A DNA stretch of 64,000 bases from NCBI GenBank assembly GCA_032768795.1, contig CP136490.1, positions 1,178,001 through 1,242,000 on the forward strand, written 5' to 3'. Shown here piece by piece: positions 21,856 through 34,196 of the stretch. The stretch's first letter is position 1; every line of letters starts with the position of its first letter. The stretch comes from Tremella fuciformis (lineage: Eukaryota; Basidiomycota; Tremellomycetes; Tremellales; Tremellaceae). The position numbers and the translations under genes are program-made. Under the pieces are notes generated by a model. It did not search any database. It had not been told where the DNA came from and saw nothing but the letters and a program-made list of their open reading frames with translations.

Positions 21856-24125
21856 ATGTCCCTCTACGGGGGCATCAAGTTCTCCTCGGCCCCCGGGTCA
21901 TCGTCGTCCCAGCTGCAGCACGCCCAAGCTGCGGACACCACAAAGCCCGCCCCGTCGCCAGGTAACATCCCTTCAACGTCTATCGACCGGTTCTCACTCT
22001 CACAGCATCAGCGTCAGCGTCCACCTCGGCTGCGTTCACAAGCCAAAATGCGTCCTCCAGCGGCAGTACATCCAAGTCTGCCTCTGCGCCGGTGCCCGCG
22101 GGCGGCTTCTCGGCCTCGCTGAAGTTCGCCCCGCGTATCCGGCAGCCAAAAACCGTTTCGGCTGCCAGACCAGCCCAGACCCACTCGGCATCAGCGACCG
22201 TCATCGAGTCCAAGCCTGTCCTGCTACAGCCCAAGAGTGACGAGGTCGTCATGGGCGCTGATGGGCGTCCGCTGGCCGCGGCGCCGAGTATGACGCTGAA
22301 GGACAAGACGAAAGAGGACCCGGCTGCGAAGCGGAATCGTGATGGCGATGCCACCAAGAAGAAGAGAAAGAAGAAGAAGGTAGGTGGTATGACTGACTGA
22401 GGATCGGCATTCTTGTCTGACGGGGCAGAAACGCTTCGAGATGCCCTCTATGGTCGTTTCGACCTTTGACCCGGACGAGCCGTACGACCCTAATAGGCCG
22501 AACGACCTCGGCGAGTATCGCGCCTATCGCAAGCGCCTGCGCGAGGAGAAGCGAGCCAAAGCCCTCGCAGAGCGCGAAAGGCGTGCTCGTGGAGAGAGCA
22601 GCGAGTCGGGATCCAGCTACTACACCTCCAGCGAAGAAGAAGCTCCGAGGCGGGACGGTCAGTGAAATGTCTTCCGCTTCTCATGTCACTGATTTGTAGC
22701 CCCCAAGATGTTCGCGCCACCCAAGATTTACTCGCCGCCTCGAGCCTCGGCAAGTCTGCCGCCAGCACAGGCGCAGGCGCAACCGGCGAAACGAGATGAG
22801 AGTGGCGAGGACGCATATGCGCGACGAGCCGCCATGGCCCAAGCTGCCACAGGTGATGACGCATATGCTAGACGAGTGGCCATGTCCCAAGCAGCAACAG
22901 GTGACGATGCGTATGCGAGGCGAGCAGCCATGTCTACGCGGCCTCCCAATGATCCACCTCCTCCCCCGCCTCCTCCCGCCGCGATGCCCGACTTTCCTCC
23001 GCCGCCGCCGCCGCCAGCTTTCCGTCCGGCATTTGTGCCGCCTCCAGCAGGGGCGCTGGCCGGGGCACCACCACCCCCACCTCCGGCGTCGTCATTCGTC
23101 CCTCCTCCGTTAGCAGCTCTTGCTGGTGCTCCCCGGCCACCTCCAACTCAGCCCTTCGCCCCACCGCCTCCTACACCGCTTCCTGCAGTCCCAGAGCAAA
23201 CTTATGGCTCGCATGGTCCTCCAGGACCGCCGCCAGAATCTTCGCAATCTTTGCAGCAGCCTGACCCGTCACCAGCCGAATTTGATCGTGTGCTGGCGGA
23301 ACGCAAGGCGGCGGCTGCAGCCATCGCTGCCAAATTTGCGGCTCTGACTTCCAAGCCCGCCCTGCCGTCTTTGGATGAAGTCGAGGGCAATACGTGGGCG
23401 GAGAAGCGTCAGTCCAGCACAATCACGTGCAATCCTCTAGCTGACAGACAGACTTGCGCCGTCTTGGTCACAAGGAGGGTGAGATGCTCGGCACTTCCGG
23501 TTCAGGCATCATTCATGCTCTCTCTACCGAGCACGTCGTCGCCGCGCCCAAACCGACAGATCCATCACAACCATTATCTAAGCGACAGCTGGCCAAGCAG
23601 CGAGCAGCAGCCGCCAATGCCAAAAGTCAGAATCGCCGCTGGGTCCAGCATGCTACGAATAGAGGTCGTATCGTCAATGCCAACGAGGACGAGCGGCTCA
23701 GGGAGGAGAAAGATAGAGTGGGTGAAGCGAGCCGAATCGTATGCCTCACAGGGGTGGTCGACGGTGTCGAAGACGTCGACGAAGACTTGACCGGCGAAAT
23801 TGGCGAAGAATGCTCCAAGTATGGGTTCGTCGTTCGTCCTTGCTGTATGAAACCAGGCTCATGTTCAGCATTGTGGAAAGGGTTCTTTTGCATGTTGTGG
23901 AGCCACCTCCTGAAGAAGCATCAGAAGGCCTCCGAGTCTTTGTCGTGTTCTCTGGAATGGCGGGCGCGTGGAGAGCGATCAAGGAGCTGGATGGTCGTTT
24001 CTTCGGAGGCAAGAAAATTGTCAGCTACCATAATCGTTGACGGATCTGCAGCTGACGGGCAGCGGGCGAGATACTTTGACGAGTCGAAGTTCGACAAGAA
24101 TGATCGCGACGGGTATGTGGCATAG
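21856..24125 (+). CDS. Splicing factor SPF45 (RBM17 family)
   Basis: A spliceosomal 3'-splice-site factor. Exons 21856-21961, 22006-22379, 22429-22657, 22700-23407, 23452-23824, 23869-24019 and 24063-24125 give 667 codons. A Lys-rich stretch and DPDEPYDPNRPNDLGEYRAY match the SPF45 N-terminal region. A poly-Pro segment (about 22945-23200) follows a short tandem repeat. Then come a G-patch-like segment (LRRLGHKEGEMLGTSGSGI) and a C-terminal UHM-type RRM (EDVDEDLTGEIGEECSKYG, ELDGRFFGGKKI, RARYFDESKFD). The UHM ends in the last 21-codon exon, which is easy to miss because the frame otherwise stops within intron 6. Confidence 0.92.
22810..22935 (+). repeat. 48-bp tandem repeat in SPF45
   Basis: About 2.6 copies of a 16-residue unit (DAYARRAAMAQAATGD and close variants) in the disordered part before the poly-Pro tract. 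Copies differ by a few codons, so it is a coding minisatellite. Confidence 0.9.
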
Positions 24126-24198
24126 CATATCTACGAGTACATCAGATCTGCACAGGTGCTACGATTGTCGATAAGTACAGCTCATCTCATGACGGCTG

Positions 24199-25499
24199 CT
24201 AAGCCCGGGCGTTACCGCTTACAAGCTTCCTGACTGCGATTGGTGACGGTGAGAATAGAGCGCTCGCCTGAAAGCTCCCGAGACGATGGACATTCATCGC
24301 CCAGCTAGTCGACTGACTAGCGCTTGCGAAACTGGCGAAAGCGCCCCCTCCCAGCTCCCTCTGTGGACCTCCTGCAACGGGCGCGATTCTGGTCGGAGCG
24401 GAGATTGATTGTCTTCCTCTCGATGAGATGGAGGTCGCATGAAGCACAAATGGGTTTTGGCTTTGCAGTGCCAAAGGGTTGGTAGCTTTCTTGAAAGTCG
24501 CCTGTTCGGCTTCGACCTTGCGCATGAGAGCATCGAGCATCAAGATGGACATCTCCATCTCGCTCATGTCTCTGATCCCGCCTTCCTTGCTTTGTGCGAT
24601 CAACTCATCTCGCCTACCCCGAAGCAGCGCAAGCATCTTCTCGCACGCCTCTTCGAAACCCTGCTTCACCTCGCCGGGAAGAGGGCGAAGGGCAATAAGC
24701 TGCGGGGTGAGACCTTGCAGGCCGGCCACCAGCGGAGCCATGACGGCGAGCAGGTCCGCTGCCGTCTGACCGACGTCGTCGACCAGCGTTGCGTCGCTAT
24801 CGTCAGAGCCGCGGCGCAAGAGGTGGTCGGACATTCTCTTCTCTTCGTCGAGCTTGGCCCAACCTTTTTTCCTGCCCACCACGGGCAGGCGCCACGAAGG
24901 AAGGCGCAGCAGCTTTTTGGCTCTGGACACCGACTTGGTGGATCTGAGCGATTTTGTGCCTGGAGAAGGCGGGATCTTGGGCAGCGGCGACGCTGCAGCG
25001 GGGGGCGACAAGGTCAGGCGATGTCGTGCGAGCGCAATGTCGGCGAGCAAGATGCCAATGTCGGATCTGCGACACCATCAGCGTTCAGCGCGAGATGCAG
25101 GTTGAGGGCTCACTTGACTTGGTCCATTTTGTCCATACGGACAACGTCGTCTGCCATTTTGGACGACGGAATGGCGATATGGCAAGCTAGACTGTACGCT
25201 TGCACCTTTTTGGGCGTTCTGAAGGGTGCTGCGCTCCACCCTCGTATCCCACGAGCTCTTGACCGGCTGCAGCGAGCCGTACGTCGACCGGACGGACCTC
25301 GAGAGAAGCTCAAAGACGGCTCTGAGGAGGTGGGAGCCTGCGAGGGGAGGGCCGGGTCTGGGCCCTCTATGCGTAGAACAGACGGCGTCCAATCTTCCCG
25401 CGACGTCATGGGCAAAGATGAAACCTCCTCCGTGCGAGGCAGCATGAAAGGATCGCCCGGGTGCGCGAGGTGAACGGACGGCATGGCGTTCTGACGCAT
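24199..25499 (-). CDS. Unknown helical protein
   Basis: I do not recognise the family. The model that reads best has exons 25499-25384, 25321-25283, 25218-25114 and 25066-24199 (375 codons). It makes DWTP join AVFELLSRSVRST, then TPKKVQAYSLACHIAIPSSK, then SDIGILLADIALARHRL; the intron lengths 62, 64 and 47 keep frame. A simpler model keeps 25499-25114 as one exon (417 codons) but reads an Arg-rich, unlikely stretch there. The middle is amphipathic helix (about 130-260, with MSEMEMSILMLDALMRKVEA), and the last 70 residues are low complexity. It is convergent with SPF45 (73 bp gap). Confidence 0.6.
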
Positions 25500-25838
25500 T
25501 TACAAGTCATCTCGAACGACGTTCGAGCCCGGCTCGCCGGCTCGTCGTGGTCACCGTACCCCTTGTGGAGCCCTCCCAGGTTTATTTGTCTGTATGTATG
25601 CGGAGCGCGGCGTGAAAGGAGCGTCTGGGGCATGAAACCTCTCCGCGGCCGCAGACAAGAAAGTGCCACACTCGTCTTCTTTGCCACCCGCGCGCGTCGT
25701 CTCGTGCCCGGACGCGTTTCGGTCTTTCCGTCGGATCCGCTCGCCGTTCAATGTTTCAACATTCCCTCCACATCACTCGCTCACCCCTCCTGAGCTGCTC
25801 GTCAGGAGCAGCGCCAGCGCCGGCAACAGCACGACACG
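25500..25838. promoter_or_regulatory. Divergent promoter unknown gene / GCP2
   Basis: This 339-bp gap lies between divergent start codons. I see C/T-rich leader sequence on the GCP2 side (about 25730-25800) and nothing else specific. Confidence 0.4.
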
Positions 25839-28800
25839 ATGGCCGCGCGAGTCCCGAGCTCGTCCACCGTCCCCTTCACCCCGAAGCCGGCCAAGCGGAG
25901 CTCGTCCTCCCGCCTGACACTGAGCCAGAAGGAAATCAACAAGGTCCGTCCGGCGTCATCCCAATTTGATGTGGCACAGCTCATATGTCGTAGATTGCCG
26001 GAACACTTGCGAGCGTGCGCAAGGTCAAGCCTGTCACTATCATCGAGGAGCTGGATCAGAGTGGGGATGCTGCGACGTTGTTGGGCAGAGGTCCGTCCTT
26101 CTGGTTGCAAAATACGAGCTCGTTGAGAGATATTGATGGCTAGATCCGTCTTCCCGACAACCGAGCTATGGCGAGCCAGGACCGTCCAGAAGACCTTCGG
26201 GCACTTCTCGACCGCCAGACAGAACAGACAGAGTATCATCTTCCTCGCATCACCGCCACGGCGAACCGTCTCGCCCCTCGGGCCTGAATCATGCCCGGCC
26301 AACTGTCAATGGACATCGCACCGGGAAGGAGCCCGAGCGTTCGCCTCAGCCTCACACTAGCCCTCAACACATACCCAATGGTACGGCAGATGAGTCAGAG
26401 CATGAGGCACAGGAAGTCAGACAGCTAGAGGGAGTGCCGCTGGAGGTGCAGGAGGCCTGGATATGCGAGGACCTGATGTTCGTCCTGCAGGGTGTGGAGG
26501 GCACCTTGATACGCTACGATGAGGGGTACGATCCACTGGATGCTAGTCAGCGCCTTCAAGGAGCGCGATGGAGAGTGGACCCTTCTTTAGGCAAGTCCGA
26601 GCAACCCAATGGGAGCTCAGCTCATCGTCAGACCCGAGTCTGCTGTCTCTGGTCGAACGGCTCTTACCCCTTGCCAGCTTCTTCACGTCCGTCGAGGCCT
26701 CAATGGAGCTCAGGTCAGCTGCGTGGTACAAACGCACCGCGCAGGATTGACATTGCAGGAATGGACCAGAGTTTGGCATGGTGTCCCATGCTCTGTGCTC
26801 GGGCATCCGCCAGATGCTCAAGGAGTATCGGGTCCTGACCGCTCAGCTAGAGTCACTCTACCTCTCGTCATCGACGTTCACCTTGCAAACCCTCTACTTC
26901 CACCTACATCCCACACTGCACACCATGTCACTATTGTCGGCACTGTGCTTAGCGATGGAGATAGAAGAAGGTGGCCAAAGCCTGGACGATTCCTCCTCAG
27001 ACGACGACGAGCTGGCAGCAAGAGCAGAGGAGCTGGGACTCGGCGGCGCGAGTCTCAAGGGATTGATGAAGAATCTCAATGCCCAAGATGGCATCGGCGG
27101 GGGTGGTGGGCCTGTCATCGGTGGAGAGGTGCTTGGCATTATCTGCGAGCGAGAAGCCAAGATGAGCGGGTGTGCCTCCCCAGAGACAGCAAAAGCGAAG
27201 CTGATGGACCAGTGACCCGACTGCATTCACGCTCCATTCGACATTATTGCTACACGCATCTCAACCTTACATACGTATGCTAGTACGCTGGATCACGACA
27301 GGTTACCTTTCAGATCCGTTCGACGAGTTCATGGTCAAGGAGAGCGGCCATATCACCAAAGGTGTCCTGGAGAGTGATTATACGGACGAGTATTGGGAAC
27401 GTCGATATACTGTCAGCTACGAGCAACGAGGGGCAAGGACGGAAAGCTGATGCTGTAGTTGCGAGACGGTTCCTCCGTATCATCGTCTGCCAAAGTCGGT
27501 GCGGGCAAGTCGGGCAGCCTGACATCCGCCGCCCCACACCCTCGAGAAGGATCGACAAGGCTGCCCGGAGGAGCGTGTACACCGCCCTTTCTGCAGCCCT
27601 GGAAGTTCAAGATCCTGCTGGCCGGCAAGTATCTGAATGTCATACGAGAATGTGGCTTGGAGGTGAAGAAGCCCGGAGAGGTCGAGGCCGAAGACGGAGA
27701 CGGTCCATCGGCGATGAATGAGCCCAGGTGAGCTACACCTCTGGACGGATAACAGCTCGGCTGACCCCAGGTTCTACAAGCGGCTTGAAGACGCCTATAT
27801 CTACGCCAACAAGACTTTATTGAAGCTCATGCTGGAGGAGCAAGAGCTCATCCCACACCTCCGGTCAGTGCGGATCCCCCGCAGCATGTGGTTCACGCTC
27901 ATCAGATCAGGTCAATGAAGCATTTCTTCTTCCTTGACCAGTCCGACTTCCTCACCAACTTCCTCGATCTTGCCGCGTCCGAGCTGAGAAAGCCTGCCAA
28001 GGCAGCGTCTATTCAGAAACTGCAGTCCCTGCTCGACTTGGCCGTGCGAAACCCAGCCAGTTCGTCCTCGTTCGACCCTTACAAAGACGATCTCAAGGTC
28101 ACCATGGCAAGCCAAGGCCTGTACGAATGGTTGATGAAGATTGTTAGCACCACTGGGCATCTTGGGGACGGGGGCGAGCTTGACTTCGCCCCTGACGACA
28201 TTGCAGGTGAGGACGGCGCGCCAAAGTCGGGCAAAGAGAAGGTCTTGCTCGGTAAGTGGCACTGAGATGCCTCACAGGGATCAGTGCTGACTCGCAGCGG
28301 CCGATGCTCTCGCCTTTGACTACACTGTCAAGTTCCCGCTTTCCCTCGTCATCTCTCGCAAGACCATTACCCGATATCAGCTTATCTTCCGCTTCCTCCT
28401 CCACCTGCACTCCCTGGAATCTGCCCTATCAGCAATGTGGCTCGAGCAGAAGGCACCTATCTGGCGAGATCACTCCGGCAACGAGGACTTGGAGAAGTGG
28501 AAGACCCGGGTGTTCTCATTGCGGGCGCGTATGCTGGCCTGGGTCAGACAGGTGCTTGCGTTCGCAACCGGAGAGGTCCTCGAGTCGAATTGGCGAGCGC
28601 TCGAAGTCAAGCTGGCAAAGGTACAAACGGTCGACCAGCTGCTTAGGGATCATGTGGACTTTTTGGACACATGCCTCAAACAGTGCATGTTGACGACGTC
28701 GAAGCTATTAGGGGTGGGTGATCTCGGCCAGCATCGTTGTGAAGACTGATCGTCAGGTGTATGCCAAGCTCATCGCGACTATGTCGGCCTTTGTATCATA

Positions 28801-29066
28801 TCAATCATCCTTTACCTCTGCCATCGCCAAATTCCTGGCCGATCCCGCCACCGAGTCTGACGCTGCCAAAGCCAATCACCGCTGGACGGTTCTCTCCAAA
28901 TTCGAGATCAACTTTAATCACCACACCGGGCTGCACCTAGACGCGGTGACCTAGTGGGTTTTATAGTACGCTTCATGCCGGGCTGACACGCAGTAATGCT
29001 GGAAGCGAGAACGTGGCGCTGCTGGCGCTGGTGACGAGACTGCATCAGACGACGCTACGGATATGA
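25839..29066 (+). CDS. SPC97: Gamma-tubulin complex component 2 (GCP2/Spc97)
   Basis: A microtubule-nucleating subunit at the spindle pole body. Twelve exons: 25839-25943, 25994-26090, 26144-26590, 26632-26713, 26759-27169, 27213-27411, 27459-27727, 27771-27863, 27911-28251, 28298-28713, 28757-28953, 28994-29066 (909 codons). GRIP1 starts at QEAWICEDLMFVLQGVEGT, followed by FTLQTLYFHLHPTLHTMSLL and MLVRWITTGYLSDPFDEFMV. GRIP2 holds YIYANKTLLKLMLEE, MKHFFFLDQSDFLTNFLDLA and FPLSLVISRKTITRYQLIFR. These are GCP2 signatures. Intron 26591-26631 uses a GC donor (GCAAGT), supported by the frame of DPSLLSLVERLLPLASFF across it. Confidence 0.95.
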
Positions 29067-29204
29067 AGTAGTAACAGTAGCGCAGCGAGCGATGCGAGAT
29101 CTGCCCCATCTCCAGCTGAGCGCGTCGACAGACTGATTAAACACCTAAAGCCCTGATATCCTGTGTGCAGTGTCCGAGATTCGATCCGAATGAGGAGCAT
29201 GGGT

Positions 29205-29606
29205 CTAGTCCAGGCAATCCATCGAGCCCTCCTCGACGATCCTGCTCTCGGAGTGGGCAACGGCGCCCGTCGCGTCCCGAACGACGACTGTAACTTCTGT
29301 ACCGGGGAGCACGTCGACGATCCAGGCCGCGGTCGTACGTGGGATATGGACGTACGCGGCCTCGGCCTCCCTGTCGGCGGGGTCGACAGAGGAGAGCACC
29401 GCGAGGTGGTACGGGCCCTGCGTGGGCGTCCACGTGAACGTCGCAGGCTGGCACGTCTTGAGCGTGGCCTGTTGTCAGCTCCCTTCCCGCTGTGCTTGAC
29501 TCCGCGTCACACTCACAGGTGCTTCGATGGCAAGTTTGGGTTGCTGCGCAGAGCCGGCAGCGGCCAGCTGAAGCGCGGCGAGCGACTCGGCAATGGGGAT
29601 GTACAT
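29205..29606 (-). CDS. Small Kre9/Knh1-like Ig-fold protein
   Basis: A 117-residue protein from exons 29606-29517 and 29468-29205. The body fits the fungal Kre9/Knh1-type N-terminal Ig-like domain found in secreted wall proteins: CQPATFTWTPTQGPYHLAVL, then the strand AAWIVDVLPGTEVTVVVRDA. That domain is normally followed by a Ser/Thr-rich GPI-anchored tail; here it stops right after the domain. The N terminus (IAESLAALQLAAAGSA) is only weakly hydrophobic and lacks a basic start, so secretion is doubtful. The leader holds repeats of GAGAGTAAAG read on the plus strand. Role unknown. Confidence 0.65.
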
Positions 29607-30233
29607 TGTGCGAGAGAGTAAAGAGTAAAGAATGTGTGTGGGTGGTGACTCGACGAGATGGGCTGTCGAGGAGAGTAAAGAGTGAGAGTGAGAGTGGGCG
29701 CTACGGTCCTGCCTGTAGCGTATTGATGCGTTGAATTAGATATCGAGCAGACTGGCTGCTTGGTTGATCTGACGGGGCGGGGTCGACTGGCGACGGCGTG
29801 ACTTGGTTCGGCGACTAGCACTGAAGGCGACACACGGCAACACAGCACACAGTGCTATGGACAACGAACAAACGGACGATACATGGGTCGTGAGATGGTC
29901 TCTCGGTGTATATATGCTACGAGCAAGCAGATAAATGCACCTGAGCGAGTGACTCACTTTCACGCTTCCCGCAACACGTCCATCGTTGTCGCCCAGGCGG
30001 CAATACAGAGGATTCAGGGTCACGTGAGACTGAACCCAAGGCACCGGGACGGGTGGCGTCGCTGATTCAGGTAAATTTCTGGGTCCTTGGACCTGGCGAT
30101 CTTTTTCACTCTGTGGCAATTATAGCCACACTTCCCGCGTCAAACTGGCTGGTCGCCACATGACCAAGCGCTCTGTGCACTGCACGCCATCTAGATCGAT
30201 ACGATGCATCATGCCATGTGCGAAACGCCAACC
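29607..30233. other. Intergenic upstream of Kre9-like gene
   Basis: 627 bp between the ILS1 stop and the small gene's start, both on the minus strand. Near 29613-29700 the minus strand is CTCTTTACT-rich (two near-copies of a 10-mer), typical of a fungal core-promoter pyrimidine tract. The rest shows no supported gene. Confidence 0.45.
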
Positions 30234-33200
30234 CTACTCGCGCTCAGCCAGCATGAGCACAAACCTCTCCTCGGCGTCCAGGTTCTCGGCGTCCTTGGCT
30301 CGCGCCTCCTCCTTGATGATCTTGCGCTCGCCCACCTGGGCAAACTCTATCGGGATGCCTCCAATCTGCTTCTCGAGGTACTCCTCATTGCCAGCGAGAG
30401 ACTTGGCCACGACGTTCTCCTCCCCATCGTCGTACTTGTACACGATCGTCACCTTGTCGCTCGGCCTCAGTCCCGCCTCTTTCCGCAGCTTGTTGACTCG
30501 TGATGTCAGTGACCGCAAAAGCGTCAATGACTCGAGCTCGGGATGTCTGCGGATGTCGAGCAGGATAGTGACGTCGTCGTCGGTCCCGCTCTCGTAGGTG
30601 TCCTGGTTCTCCAGCTCCACGTAGCGAGTTACCACGAGATCGCCGGTGACGAGCTCGACGCCGGCAACCTCGAGTTTGCCGTCCGTGACGTACCCCTTGC
30701 ACGCCTCCGATGACACGTTCGGTAATGCGTTACGGACCTTGGCAGCGTCTTTGCGCAATTTCTTGCCCAGGACCGGCCAGTCGGCAACTGCCTTGTATTT
30801 GATACCGACGGCCGCCTCGTCCGAGGTGTACACAACATCCACCACATTGAGCTCGCCAGCAACGTAGGCCTCGAGAGATTGCACGTCGGCCAGGTATTCT
30901 GGGTCGTGGTGAAAGATGACGAGCTCTTTGAGCGGCTGCTTGACCTTGAGAGTCCGTCGATCTCGGATGTTTCGGCCAATGTCGATGACGGCTTTGAGGC
31001 GCTGTACTTGGCGCTCCACGACGGGGTCGTAGTATTCTTCTCGGACTTTCGGGAAAGGGAGGAAATGAATCGAGCGCACGTCTTCTGATGAATCGGCGGG
31101 AGGTGGCGATGTTGGGCGAAGAGCCTGGTAGACGTACTCCGAGGTGAAGGGGGTAAACGAAGACTGCGGGTCAGCTATGGGGATTCTCGTACTCGCTGAC
31201 GCGAAACTTACCATGGTCAGACACAAGGTGAAAAGAGTCTCGTACAAGGTGTTGAGAGCAGCCTTGGTGTCCTCGACGCCGCCAGAACCCTTCAAACGTG
31301 TCCGGTTGAAACGGATGTACCAGTTTGTCAAATCGTTGACGAGGTCCAACAATCTCGGGATGACGGTGTAGAGTCGGTAAGCCGACATCTCTTGATCGAC
31401 ATGCCTGATGAGGGACTGGCACGACGCAAGAATCCAACGGTCCATCACGTTGGTCGACTTCGGGGCGTCGTGACTGTAGACGAACTGCACGCCACTTGTC
31501 TGGTGAAGAAGCTCGACCTGACCGAGATAAAAGTTGAGCGAGTTGATCCATTTCAAGATCACCGTCGTCAAGATCTCTCGGACGCCCTCCTCACGGAAGC
31601 GAAGGTTATCGGCCCGGACTACAGGCGAGTTGACCAGGAAGAGACGGACGGAATCTGCGCCGTATTTCGATACTACCTCCATCGGATCGGGGTAGTTTTT
31701 CAGCTTTTTGGACATCTTCTTGCCGTCGCTGCATATGAGTTTGGGCAACAAGTGGTTATGAATCACACCCACGATGCAAGCACAAGACCGGTCACAATGA
31801 GGTTCTTCCAGGGTGCAGTGTTGTAGAGATGGGTCCCGAGGACAAGCAGCGTGTAGAACCATCCTCGAGTCTGGTCGATACCCTCGGACACGAAGTCGGC
31901 CGGGAAGCCTTTCGTGAATCGCTCGTGGTTTTCGAAAGGATAATGACATTGGGCGTAAGGCATACTGGTACATCAGCACCGAGTAGTAGCTATCAAGTGA
32001 AGCACCAACCTTCCAGACTCGAACCAGCAGTCGAAGACCTCTTCTATGCGCTTCAAGTCACCCTTGCCTTTTTTCGAAGGGATCGTGATCTGGTCGATAT
32101 TCTCGCGATGCAGATCGGAAATGCCCTTCACACCGGACAATTCCTCCAACTGCGCAATCGAGCTGACGCATACGACCTCCTCAAAGTCTGCGCTGACCCA
32201 TAGAGGTATAGGTGTGCCCCAGTACCTGTTTCTCGAGATGTTCCAGTCTCGAGCGTTCTTGATCCATTGCCCGAAACGACCTTCCCCGATGTTGGCAGGT
32301 ACCCAGCGAGTCTTCTCGTTGTTGGCCACAAGTTTGTCGGAGATGTTGGCCACTCTGACAAACCATGAGGGTACAGCTCGGTAGATGAGAGGTGTGCCAG
32401 AGCGCCAGCAGAACGGGTACGAGTGGGTGATGTCGGAGCGTACGATGAGGCGACCAGACTTTGTCAGGTCTTTTATGATCTGGTTGTCCGCTACCTTGAC
32501 GTTGATGCCTTGATATTCAGGCACCTCGGCAGTGAAACGGCCGGCCTCGTCGATGGGACAAGGAGGGATCTCGTCGTCACGGACTACACCGTGGGCGACA
32601 GCAATGCGGTGATCATCGTCACCAAACGATGGGGCCTGGTGCACAATACCGGTTCCCGAAGTGTCGGTGACATATGTGTCGGACAAGACTCGGAATGCGC
32701 GGTCTTCATACTGTATCATCAGTTCAAGTCCATCGATCTCAGCATACGACTGAATAGCTGACCTGTTCTGTGAAGTAGTCGAACATGGGTTGATACCGCC
32801 ATCCGACCATGTCTTTGCCAATGAAAGACCCGACTTTCTTGAATTTCGGCTCTTTCTTCGGGTCTGGCTTCTTGCCACCAGCGTACTCCTTGTACACCGT
32901 TCCCAGAAGCTTCTCCAACAGAATGAAGTTTTGTCCTCGCTCGAAATCGTGAATTTTGATGTACTCGAAATCGGGATGAACGCACAGGCCGAGATTTGAG
33001 GGGAGAGTGTAAGGTGTGGTGGTCCATGCGAGAAGCGAGGTGGTGGGATCGTCAATGAGTGGGAAGGCAACAGTGACTGGAGGTCAGCAAAGTCATGGCA
33101 CTGCAGGAGCTAGCGCACCTGCCGGGTCTCTGGTATCTCTGTAGTCCTCTCCGGCCTCGAAATTACTCAAAGGGGTGGTGCAGCCGGTAGAATAAGGCAT

Positions 33201-33837
33201 GACGCGCAGTCCTCGATAGACCTGTCCTTTCTCCCACAGCTGACCGAACACCCACCAGACACTCTCCATGAAAGTTGGCTCGTACGTCCGGTACCCAGTG
33301 TCGAAATCGATCCATCTCCCCATCCTTTCGACAGTCGACTTCCATTCGTTGGAGTATCGCATGACAATCGCTCGGCAAGCCTCATTGTACTTGGCGATTC
33401 CCATAGCCATGACATCATCCTTGCCCTTGATGCCCAAGCTCTTGTCAATCTCGTGCTCGACAGGCAGACCGTGCGTGTCCCAGCCGAATCGCCGTTCGAC
33501 GTGATGCCCGGTGGAATGTGCATGTCGTGTGACGATATCCTGTTGAGTCAGGTGATGTTGGCAGAGTATTACAGTGTCTCGGCTCACTTTGATGGTACCG
33601 GCGAGCAAGTGGCCGTAGTGAGGCAGACCAGTGGCAAAGGGGGGACCATCGAAGAAGCTGTACTCGGGGCGTCCCTCTGAAAGTTTCTGAGAGGTGTGGA
33701 AGGCGTCTATCTCCCGCCAGAACTCGAGCACAGCCTGTTCCACCTTGGGGATGGAGATGGAGGTGTTGTCTACATGATTAGTGGGCATGCTGCTGATGGG
33801 CGAGCAAGAGCTCACGGTCATGGCCCGGAAAGGACAT
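30234..33837 (-). CDS. ILS1: Cytosolic isoleucyl-tRNA synthetase
   Basis: A class I aminoacyl-tRNA synthetase. Exons 33837-33816, 33769-33588, 33539-33119, 33076-32763, 32710-32010, 31964-31773, 31728-31212 and 31163-30234 give 1092 codons. The HIGH motif is PHYGHLLAG and the KMSKS motif is [13 protein letters not shown]. The editing domain carries [31 protein letters not shown] and [19 protein letters not shown] are IleRS-specific. The N terminus (MSFPGHDH, then [19 protein letters not shown]) has no presequence, so this is the cytosolic enzyme. The first exon is 22 nt. Introns are 42-52 nt. Confidence 0.97.
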
Positions 33838-34196
33838 TTTGTGCAGCTCGGTCCTCTGCAAGATTGCTCAGCGAGTTGCGTTTGATTTGTAGACCGGAAA
33901 GAGCGACTGCCGGCGCGAGATGTCTGCGATAGACGAGTCTGCTCGACGTCTGACTATGCAAATAAGCCCTCGCAGCTCGGAGACGGCGTGGGCGGCGACA
34001 GCCAAGTGTGGTGTATCTTCAACTCGAAATGTTCGACTGTCTCCTGCACATGAAACCCCTCCACAAACGGCCCCGTCGCAACTTAGGCAATCCCCCCACA
34101 TGAAGGCACGTGGTTTTGACCTCCACTCGAGAACCTCACCAAGATTTCGCGGTGGCCAACTCCCTCACCTCGATCAACGAGCTTCAGCTCTCCGGA
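33838..34196. promoter_or_regulatory. Divergent promoter ILS1 / AIR-like gene
   Basis: This 359-bp gap lies between divergent start codons. An open frame extends upstream of the AIR-like ATG to about 34110 but has no ATG there. No specific site is claimed. Confidence 0.4.

Noticed and set aside
24439..25473. 344-codon plus-strand frame opposite the unknown gene
   Set aside because: It covers the minus-strand gene including its introns; the minus-strand translation has better exon joins and composition.
25515..25535. GTTCGAGCCCGG resembling a tRNA T-loop
   Set aside because: No matching A box, acceptor stem or anticodon arm could be placed around it.
34110..34196. N-terminal extension of the AIR-like protein
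   Set aside because: The frame is open but contains no ATG before 34197, and the extension has no family support.
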